Source of the DNA: Xiphias gladius
Taxonomy: Eukaryota > Chordata > Actinopteri > Istiophoriformes > Xiphiidae
NCBI RefSeq assembly: GCF_016859285.1
Contig: NC_053407.1
Span: forward strand, 18,968,699 to 19,032,698
DNA: 64,000 nucleotides
Direction: 5' to 3'
Shown: positions 50,914-61,484 of the stretch, one piece after another
Position numbering within the stretch: the first letter of the stretch is position 1
Layout: every line of letters starts with the position of its first letter
Made by a program: the position numbers and the translations under genes
The notes under the pieces: generated by a model
Database searches by the model: none
Seen by the model: the letters and a program-made list of their open reading frames with translations, nothing else
What the model was told of the DNA's origin: nothing

Positions 50914-53593
50914 CATATATTATTATGATAATTATGTTAGATTTTGTGTCATTTTTGTGGCAAGGTTTATTGAGATGGGTGTATAGTGTGGGGAAACATG
51001 CTACACCTCAAATTACAGTTGGTAACTTGGGGTTGAGTTTTTAACAAAATTGTATAAACAGTGAAGAAAAACTTCCTAATTGAGAAATCACTTTTTCGAA
51101 AAGAACTACCCAAAACTCATTCATTACTCGCTACAAAAATATTGAACATTATAAAATATGTTTCATCAAAAAGTGGCACCAAAAAGTTTCAAGTTAATAT
51201 TCATTCAGATCCATTACCTGACGAAGCCGATGAGCGCAAATGAGCCAAACAGGCCATACAGGGGTATGTAACAGCAGAAGTAGCGAAGATAGTAAGACAT
51301 GGACCAAACCAGATCCTGCACAAGACAAGCAGGTTAATATGATTGACATAATTCATTTGTTATGAAGAATCATGACTCCCTAACTCTTTCCATATGGTTA
51401 CATCTGCAGTATTTTGTTGAATTGCTTTTCTTTAAGTGTTGTACCATGGATAATTAGGTTACATTTAACCCTCAAATAGAAAAACTCTGTATAAATTTCA
51501 TTGTACCAGACAAAAGACAGGATCTTACCACCCAGTCATGGCGGGAGATCATGGTGTGCATTATGTGAATGTAGAAGTAAACTGGAATGAGCAGCGGTGG
51601 TCCCACTAAAGGAGAAACGGATAACAGTTACTCCAGTGAAGTGTTTGAGGTCTCATTCATTTTAAATGACTGTTAAAAAAAACATACCAAGAAAGAAGTA
51701 CTGGTGTTGGCGATGATAGGGCATGTGTTTGATCTTTTTAATGCCATACTGCAAAAGAGAGGAGTACAGAGTTAAAGTGAGCAGCCGGTGAAAGATTAAT
51801 TACTGGATCATACTGGATGTTAAACGACTCTTGCAAGGAATCAGAAATTTCAGCTTTGTGTTACTTGCCTCCACCGGTTGAGTGGCTCCAACCACAAAGA
51901 CATTCAACATGTTGACATCAGGGTCCTTTTTGAAGATGTTGGGTTTAGCGTGATGCTGGAAATGTCGATGATTCCACCAGTTGGCGGAGGCTCCCTAAGA
52001 AAACTGTCTTTTAATATCTATGTAAAAAAAATGCAAGAAAAGAAACATATGATCAAGAGGACCAATCACCTTTAAATGGCCGATGACAAACTTGTGCAAC
52101 ACGTGATTCCAGCGGGACTTCTTGAAGACAGACAGGTGGCCAAAGTCGTGCTGCAGCCACCCAGCCTGCGACTAGAGAGAGAGAAGGGAAGCATTTTGAG
52201 ATTTGTTTGCTCCAGAGCTGGATGTCAGCAGAAACATTTAGACCAAGAGATGACGATGTTGGAGTCACCTGGGCCGTTGTCAGCATGGCCGCGCACAGAA
52301 ACGTCAGTATCCAGCTATTTCCCCAGAGCCAGACCATCAGCCAGGCAAGGACCTCCAGCAGCACAATGTGACCAAGGTGGAGGCAGAAGAACAAAGGCCG
52401 AGCTCGGAACAGACCCTCGCTCTCTGCCTGCGCGCGTAGAGTCTGGAAATCCTGTATGATTGCACCCTGAGAGCAGAGACAGACGCATCCTGTAAAGTTC
52501 AACTGCAGAACGAATAGTGTGAGGTTTTATTTGAAGCAACCGAGATGGGGCTCACATTTTTGTTTCGGTCCTGGCTGGGCTCCGTTGCTGCCAGCTCTCC
52601 GATCAGCAGGGGCTTCAGGAACTTTTGCACAAACGCTGGATCAGGATGAAAAGCAGCGAATGCCTCCTGGAAAACAGAGAAAGAGAAATCCTGTTTGTGA
52701 AGTAGTAAATGAAAAGTTAAGTACATTTTTCAGTGGCGGAAGAAGCACTCAGATCATTTACCTTTCCAATATTCTTCAGAAATATGAGTGTTATATTATT
52801 ATATATATCATTTTTAGATTGGTAACACTCATACAAAAATGCACAAGTTACATTTTACTGTTCTGTAGCTGGTTGAGGTGGAGCTAGTTTGGTTTTTTAC
52901 AGCGTATGGTTGTTTAGTCCAAAAGTTCCCAAACTACAGGTCAGGCTCCCTCAAAAAGCTCATGCGATAAATCTGAGGGGTCATGAGATGATTAACAGGG
53001 TAGGAAAGAAAAAAAAACAAAGTTCTGCTGCAGATATTTTTTTTCCTTTTTCAGGCTTTTCTCTCATTTTTGCTTTTTTTTGGGGGGGGGGGTCCAGTTA
53101 TTCAAATAAAACCAACTGAGAAGTTTAGCAGTGGAATGTCTCTTTGGTTAGGTTTTCATGTAAAATCTGAATAGGTACAGTAACTACTAACTACAGCTTT
53201 CAGATAAATGTAGTGGAGTAGAAGTATCAAGTGGCATAAACTGGAAATACTCAAGTAAAGTACAAGTACCAGAGTACAGCACTTGAGTAAATGCACTTAG
53301 TTACATTCCACCACTGACATTAGTGAACACCACAACCACAGAAAAGCAGTTTTTATTTTAAAGAAGATACAGAAAATAAGGAGCATGTTTACCGTAGCAT
53401 CCTCTCCAGCATAGTGGCTGATGACACGAAGCCCTCCTGGATGCCTCTTGGCCCAATGAGTGATGTTGTAAACCTTTCGATCTATGACCAGCCACTGGTC
53501 GTTCCTGCTGCTGTGGCTCTGCACCTCTTCCCAGGTGTAGACGCGTCCGGCCCGCCCGCCGCCCGGCTCCGTCAGCTGGCCTCCGCCCCCCAT
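48972..53593 (-). CDS. fads2: acyl-CoA fatty acid desaturase 2 (front-end desaturase)
   Basis: Twelve minus-strand exons join in frame into 442 residues (teleost Fads2 about 445): 53393-53593, 52556-52666, 52269-52466, 52070-52171, 51869-51994, 51688-51748, 51529-51605, 51218-51315, 50556-50652, 50366-50445, 49358-49483, 48972-49023. Domains: N-terminal cytochrome b5 with haem motif HPGG (51-54); membrane desaturase with histidine boxes HDFGH (178-182), HFQHH (215-219) and QIEHH (380-384). The Gln in the third box marks front-end desaturases. The enzyme inserts a double bond (delta-6, often also delta-5/8 or delta-4 in fish) into polyunsaturated acyl-CoAs in the ER. Intron 5 starts with GC (GAG|GCAAGT) instead of GT. 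The position tied to regiospecificity (277-280) reads FYIH, unlike the usual delta-6 or delta-4 patterns. Intact; the start is set by the family N-terminus. Confidence 0.95.
52731..53316. mobile_element. hAT-like MITE filling most of fads2 intron 1
   Basis: Starts CAGTGGCGGAAGAAGCACTC and ends CTTAGTTACATTCCACCACTG, an inverted pairing of CAGTGGNGGAA with TTCCACCACTG. The interior has GAAATACTCAAGTAAAGTAC near 53245, familiar from a very common fish element. Flanks ACATTTTT (52723-52730) and ACATTAGT (53317-53324) fit a decayed 8-bp target duplication as made by hAT transposases. It occupies about 80% of the 726-bp intron. Confidence 0.7.
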
Positions 53594-54560
53594 CCTCGCT
53601 GCCGCCTCTGGCCTCGATCCACCTGCGCTCTAAAGGGCAACTCGGCCGCGAGGTCTGGGTCACACCTGGATGTGAGAAACGGTCTGTTTGACAACCCCTC
53701 CCGACGGTCAGCGACTGCGCAGAGGGAGCGCGGCTTTAACCTGTTGCTCTCTTTACTTCGGCCACGCAGCTAATTGAAACACAAGTGAAGTTAAGACCTC
53801 GTCGCTAATAATTGATGATGAAACCCGACAACCAGGAGGGCTCATGGCGGAGCGGCGCGGGTTTCATCCGCTGAGTTTGCACCATTTGTCTGGATCGACA
53901 TCAGACCTGGATCCAAATGCCAAGGGCCCATCTCTAAATGAGACTCTGGTAGTAATATATATTTAGAGGCTGGAACGTGCGCGGCCAGGGGCATGTGTCT
54001 GTGTAGCAGCGCGTGTAGGCAGTCGCGGTTCATCGTAATAAGCTGTTGATGTGTAAAAAAAAAAGAAAAAAAAAAAAGGACACAAATACAAATATTTCAA
54101 CCACAAACAGTCCCTCGAATAACGTTTGTCGCCGGTGTATTGATTCATTCAGCAGCAATCGCAGATAAGCAGTGGCAGGCTGTCCCTCCCCGCCGCCCCG
54201 GGCCCACTACATGAAGATGGCAAATATTTCAGACTTACAGAATCCAGATATTTGGCTACTCTCCCTGGGTCTCAGTCCCAGCAACGGGCCAGCTCACGTT
54301 GTCTGCTCCGGCTCCGCTCGGGTCCATTTTCAGTAGTAAACACCCCAAAATCCCTCGTCCGCCTCTCCTAAAGTGTCCCGGCGGCACATTCACGCACTCA
54401 TTCAGTACGAATTCCCGAGCTGATCATTCGAGAGTCTTTGGGCCAATCGGCGCACAGTATATTCTGGACAGACGGCCTGATGTGCAATGGGCTCAACAAG
54501 CTGCTCGTTGCGATGTCGCCTGAGCGCTTGGATGGAAAGAGTCCGTTGGTGGACGTCAGT
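53594..54560 (-). promoter_or_regulatory. fads2: fads2 upstream region, CpG-rich
   Basis: GC-rich DNA upstream of the fads2 ATG with many CpGs (53600-53720, 54180-54540). A CCAAT box in the plus orientation (GGCCAATCGGCG) is at about 54440. NF-Y/SREBP sites control FADS2 promoters in vertebrates, but I could not see a clear sterol element beside it. The start site is not determinable. An A-tract lies at about 54055-54077. Confidence 0.4.
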
Positions 54561-54791
54561 CAGACATTAGCCTCCATCAATGACTAATATTCACACGTAC
54601 ACTTCGGAGCGCCGCCAACTCAAATACTACCACTGTGTAATATTCAGGCAGGGAGAATGTGCTCCCACTCCCTCGGACGTTTTTTTTTTTTATTTTATTG
54701 CATTTTGGCCATTATCTATCACCAAAACGCAATGAAAACATCCATCTGTCTGTCTGTCTATCCATCTGTAGCTTCTATCCTTTGTAGCTTG

Positions 54792-54796
<5 letters not shown>

Positions 54797-54825
<29 letters not shown>
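54797..54825. repeat. (CT)n microsatellite
   Basis: About 14 CT units, preceded by (CTGT/ATCT) tetranucleotide-like text at 54742-54770. Confidence 0.85.
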
Positions 54826-55494
54826 AACCATGACACCGAAGTACATTAATTGGTCCTTCTTCAGACAAAAGACCCTTCATTGTCCATGTTGTAAGACACC
54901 AAAGAAAAGTAGAGCTTGCTGAATATATGGAAGTAGAGCTTCTGGGCCAATTTTAGCTTATTTTATCGAATGTAATACTAAGTGATGGTGAGTAATAAGG
55001 ACCTCAAATGATTTTTTGTGTGTGTCAGAACAGTCTGCATCTTCTTTAAAATGTTGTTCGACTCCAGTGTCACCGCTACAGTAAGCACAGTAAGCCATCC
55101 GTTGTCATGTCACTGTATTTCAGCCGATGCCATCTCTCAATTACAAAACTCTGGCGCTTACAGTCAAAAAAAACGAGGAGCCCTGCAAGTTTAGTGCGAG
55201 GAGTTATTGTCCTCTACGCAGCACACCGGCCACGAGCACAGCACAGCGTAGCATGGAAAATGGTCCTGTTGCGGTTCCCGCCTCCGCCAGCAGGTGGTGC
55301 AGATGCGTTCCTCTGATCGGGCACCTTCCTTGTCCTCATTTAACCCCGAGGATGCAGCAGCAGGTATCATTACAGTCTGGTGCCGTTCTGTCATCATCCG
55401 GAAACAGATGCAACAGTGTAACCGTGTAATATAACCCAGATGTGATGTTTTATTATTAATGACTTTGCTCTTGGTACATGATGATAAATGGCCG

Positions 55495-56640
55495 TTACAG
55501 TTTGTCGCAATTGCCTTGGCACAACCCTCAGATGATAATTAATATTTCCAAAACCACATGTGCAAACCTCAAACCACTGGGCACTTGTTCACAACAGATT
55601 TGAGCTGCTCATTCTTTTAAACAAATTGCAAATGTTTTAGCACATTAATGCAAATGAGTTGGTACAACTGTCCACAATTTGCACAATCACCAATAGAATA
55701 TAACCTGCTGATCAAAACTGATTATGTTGCTTCTCAGTTGAACAGCTGTACTCTCCAAAACATGTATGAATCTTTTCGTTGTGTATGTCCATTGTAACGT
55801 CCACCAAATTTTTAAATTGCCTCTCAGGTGTAACTTGGCCTCCACTAACAAATGGGGAGTTTCCCCACGTCTTACATCAGCCAATCACACTTTCTGTCAA
55901 GTGGGCTGACAGGTGCTGTTCATGTAGAGCTTGACCACGACACAAATCACCACCAGCTCTGAACATCGGGGGAGCCTGGTCAGGTGAATGACGAACAGGG
56001 CCAACTGCCTGCTCGAGGAAGAGGAAGATGAGTAAGGATCCGTGGTGGTGAAGTGAGGGGAAGACTAGAGGAGGAGGCAGAAGAGTAGAGACATGGAGAC
56101 ATAGAGCTGTCCAAGGGTGAAATACAGGGCACAGTTGTGGACCATGTAATTAAGAATGGTGTGAGCACACATATTCCCACTATTGGCCCATACAAAGCTC
56201 AGAAACTCCAGACGTTCTTGGACATCTTCTACAGAAACCTTATCCTTGAGAATGAGACAGGTTCAGAAAAGGCAAGACTTACCAACTTTTGTAATAGTGT
56301 GGGGATAATGTGCTGTGAGCTTCCGCTATGCAAATGTCGACAGGGAGTTATTTGCCATCCACAAAAGGATTTTGATGTGGTGGATTCCTTCCACCATTTT
56401 CTCCATTCCTGAATCCAGCTGAAGAATTTGTTTCCGCATGGAGGTGGAAGGTGTGTGATCATCGGTCTCAAGACCAAATGTCTTGAATGAAGAATGTTCA
56501 TACATTACATACATACATTTTTCTCTACATTATTTTCCTTTCTTTTTGTATTGATGTATTTTTGTAATGTGCTGTGTAGGTCATGTGTTTGCTGTTTTCT
56601 ACTTTACCCTAAGTAAAAATACAGTAACAATTGAAAATGT
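55495..56640 (+). mobile_element. IS630/Tc1-superfamily transposon relic, internally deleted
   Basis: Plus-strand frames show pieces of a fish DDE transposase of the type rich in RGRGR at its start. Visible are CSRKRKM near 56013, VVDHVIKNGVSTHIPTIGPY with a following LQTFLDIFYRNLILEN (56134-56250), and a C-terminal FLPPFSPFLNPAEEF-like block near 56384-56430 followed by SAWRWKV. Frames change and the central catalytic part is deleted. The left edge (GTTTGTCGCAATTGCC, 55499) and the right edge are estimates from composition. Confidence 0.65.
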
Positions 56641-57661
56641 GATTGCAATGTGTAATGTAAAACCTTTGTACTGTTGCATCTGAATCATAATCAGTTTGAT
56701 ACACAAGAGCATTCAGTTAGCCAGACAAAAATAATATTCTAGTGCAGTGAACAATCAGTGTCAATGAAAAAATAAGACTGAGATGTGGATTTAAGGAACA
56801 TTTCCAGGGTCCACTGCCACACTGCAAAAATTTTGGCCGCCATTGTTTACACAGTGCCAAAGGAAGTTTTAATTTTGAGGGCACTGACTTTTATATGAGA
56901 CCATAACTTTGTTTTGAAGCATGATTACAAAAAAAAATTTTTTGGTGAGTTATGGTGTTGTGCTGGACCATATAAGCTGTTTTGACAAAAGCACCTAGAG
57001 CTTTCAGAATGGTAACACTGCTTCAAGAAATGAGCCAAAGCAACTGAGAAAAAACTGTCTATATTTCTATATTTGTTTGGGTTTTTCTGTGTTTCCCATG
57101 CCGGCTAGGTCGTGCAGTGCTTCATCTGCATTCAACACATTCACCTCAGCAGTCACATCCATTCACTTCCCCGAGGTCCCTGTCTGTCTGTCTGCTGCTT
57201 ACAGTCCATTGTTTCATTTCAGGGTCGTTTCAATGCGATGCAGAAATGTGCAAATCAGCTCTTTTGGTCCTCAGCATATCAGACAGGATTATCCTCAAGC
57301 AGCGTGCAGTCTGTCTCCCCGTTTGTCCGCCTCTTCTGCCACAGTTCATCAGGCTGACAGAAGCGCTGCACATCTGACCCCGGCAGCTTTTCCAGGCTTT
57401 TCTTTAGTATCACAACCAACAAAGCACACTGTCATTCAGGAAACCTGTCTGCTATTATCAAGTATTCAATACTCAAATTGTACTTGAGTACAATTTGGAT
57501 GTAGTAAATTGTAGTAGTCATAGTATTATCTCAGCACCACCTGTACCTGAGGCAAAAATAGTGTTCACACATGAATAAAGCAGGAATTTTAAAAGAGACT
57601 ATTCCTTGCAATGGCTACTCAGACTTCATATAAATATGTACGTTTTGTTGCTGGTACTATA

Positions 57662-58122
57662 CGGTGGTGGGAGAAGTATTCAGATCTGTTGCTGAAGTAA
57701 ACAGCAATAATGAAAATGTAAAAGTACTCCATTACAACTAAAAGTCCTGTCCTATCCTATAAAATCATATGTAAGAAAAACTACAGAGGTATTATCAGCA
57801 AAATATACCAGCAAAAGTAGACATTACACAGACAAACGGCTATCAGTGTTACATTATCACTGTATTATTAGTATTTGCATTATTATTGTTTTTGCATCAG
57901 TATTGCTGATGTTTTACTTTGTAAGTACTATTTCAATGTAGTGAGTCAAGGAGGAGCTAATTTTTATTCTTTTATATACTGTTGGTAGTTTAATAACATA
58001 ACAATTTAAAATGTGGAATTGTAGTATAAAGTATCTAAATAGATACTACATAAGACAAAAGCCTCAAGATTTAGATTTTAGATTCAGATACAGCACTTGA
58101 GTAGATTGGTCACATTCCACCG
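57662..58122. mobile_element. second copy of the hAT-like MITE
   Basis: Starts CGGTGGTGGGAGAAGTATTC, includes AAAAGTACTCCATTACAACT and CAGCACTTGAGTAGATTGGT, and ends TTCCACCG. Same family as 52731-53316; this one is shorter and more diverged. Confidence 0.65.
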
Positions 58123-58380
58123 GTGGTGCCACACTTTAAGGAACATTATGCAGTTGTAATGGAGTATTTTCACATTGCTCTTAGTGGAAAAGATGTGAAT
58201 ATTCTTTTACTAGAAAGTTAATCTTTGCTGTAACCGTGTTGCCCTTCTATTTAAAACTTGCTCTGGGGACTTTCAAATGTTGGAGCTATTTTGAGCCACA
58301 GTGTACAACTATATTTTAGTAGTGTCACATTCATTTCAATCTATGTCGCATTTTTTTTTTGTATCTATCTATTTATCTAT

Positions 58381-58440
58381 CTAAGCCGTCCAGGAGGATT
58401 TCAGGTCATCAGCCACTGTAATGGAGAGGATACCACGGTA
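58381..58440 (+). pseudogene. orphan fragment of fads2 exon 1 (cytochrome b5 haem region)
   Basis: The plus strand reads RPGGFQVISHCNGEDTT, then GGTAAATGTG. It closely matches the end of fads2 exon 1 ([17 protein letters not shown], followed by GGTAAACATG), including the exon boundary and donor site. The haem-ligand His of HPGG is changed to Arg. Nothing upstream matches the rest of exon 1 (a TATC-type simple repeat lies directly left), and no other fads2 exons follow. It is a relic of a duplicated fads gene or a segmental copy in opposite orientation to fads2, about 4.8 kb away. Confidence 0.8.
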
Positions 58441-58898
58441 AATGTGCTTGTTATATGTGGTGGAGTGAACGTCGACCACATTTAACGAGCGTAGTGCAGA
58501 CTGCAGATCATAATTTAGAATCAATGCTGAATAGGTTATTTGAAAAAAAGAGTGTAAAATACCACAATAATCACCACCTAATACCACTATAAGAGAAAAG
58601 ATGAAATTAATGAATCCATAAGTCTGTTTGGTTCTTGCATTTGTGTCCAGTTGAACACTGTGAGTGTTGACGGCAGTTCATATGTTATTTTTGTGTCTGT
58701 TCTGTGTCGAAGCAGAGAGTCACATGAAAGCTGTCGCCACTGCTTTTTAATTGGTCTATAAAAACCTGCTGAGGCTAATGTGTATGGTGTCTGATACAAA
58801 CCAGTACAGGAATGACCATCTTTGGAGGTCCAGGAGACTGTGTGGTGATTGCAGGTCTTTTACCGCTCTGCATGTATTAATGTGTGAATATGTACTTA

Positions 58899-59124
58899 CA
58901 GTGGTGGTAGACGTATTTGGATCCTTAACTTGCACAAAGTAAAAACACTCAAGTAAAACCCTTGCATTGAAGATGCTACTGCAAGAAAAGCATTTAACTA
59001 TCATAAGCAAAATGTATCAAATGAAAGTACTTCTTATGAACTATAATTGCTCCTGTCAGTGTTTTATATTGGATTTTATTACTGATTTCTTAATGTATTT
59101 TTAATGTTGTAGCCGGTCGAGGTG
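58899..59124. mobile_element. third, truncated copy of the hAT-like MITE
   Basis: Starts CAGTGGTGGTAGACGTATTT and includes AAAAACACTCAAGTAAAACC and TTGTAGCCGGTCGAGGTG, matching the left half of 52731-53316. The right half is absent. Confidence 0.6.
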
Positions 59125-59467
59125 TTTCTTTTCTGGTTTTACGGTAACACATGACCATGGCTACATGGTAAGGGGCCCAAACAAGATATTCAATACAACA
59201 ATCACACGATGATGACGAAAAAAGTCACTTAAACAAAAGGGATAACGTTCTTCAAGAAGGAAATTTACAGATACCCTTTGGCTGATCCACGCGTAAAACC
59301 AAAATGTCCATACTTTGTACTTTAAAAAATCATCTTGTGTTTTGTATGTAAAGCTTTAATCTTCAGAATAACTTACGCATAGTGTCGCAGTTTTCTTAAA
59401 AAAAGAAAACAGGTCTTAAAACATGCGAGAGATGGGAGAGAAAGTTTTTTTTTCAACAGACTCACGA

Positions 59468-59499
<32 letters not shown>

Positions 59500-59511
59500 A
59501 CACACACATGC
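59468..59511. repeat. (CA)n microsatellite
   Basis: About 20 CA units with one CAGA interruption, about 800 bp upstream of the lrrc10b start codon. Confidence 0.9.
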
Positions 59512-60290
59512 ACGCACTGACCATGTGATGTGAATGCCCCTTGTTCCGGTTACAGAGGAGGGAGGGAGCGATCAGTTGAATGTAAACCTTCACGCCGATG
59601 GAGAAGCGGCCAACATCAGGAGCAGCGTCGCTCAGCCGGTCAGCGCTGCAGTTTGCTTTCTCCAGCGCGGATGAAAAACTCCGGGAGACCTCGGCCTCTA
59701 ATGCGGAGCAGCTGCGTTAAGGAGGGGACAGACTTCCATCAACTGTTTTTCCTTTGCCGCTGGCCGGGTCGCTGAGCTGCGCACACACTGTGGGCTTATC
59801 CACCCGGCAAGAAGAGGGGCGGTAAACCGACTTTCTGGTGTCCTAGCCTGGCACTTTTTTCCTGCTCTTAGAGAGAGGCCGGATCACGTGAACAGGTGAC
59901 CTCAAAGCTGCGCGTTATCTTTCTCTTAAAAGCCTCCAGGAGGTTCAAGAGCAGGGGAGAGGGTAAGGACAGCAAGAATTCAATTTCAGCTCAACATTCA
60001 GCTCTACTTTGTTGAGCTCAACTTCCAGCAACATTATTACTACTATCATTACTATTACTCCAGAGTTTGTTAGATATATTCCATTGGTGTTTTTGTGATG
60101 AAGCACTAGATGAAGGGACAAAGAGAAACCAGACAAACTGCTTGCATGGCTGCAAGAGTGTTAATTGTCCCGGACCATGATGCTGTTTGCCTCCGGTGGG
60201 TTCAACCACAAAACAACAGCAGGCCCCAGGCGGAGAGTTAACTTGTCACAGACACTACCTCGTCAAATGACTCTGTCCTGACTCACATAG

Positions 60291-61484
<1,194 letters not shown>

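Noticed and set aside
53358-53773. Open frames on both strands overlapping fads2 exon 1
   Set aside because: Shadows of the GC-rich exon; only the cytochrome b5 frame has family similarity and proper splicing.
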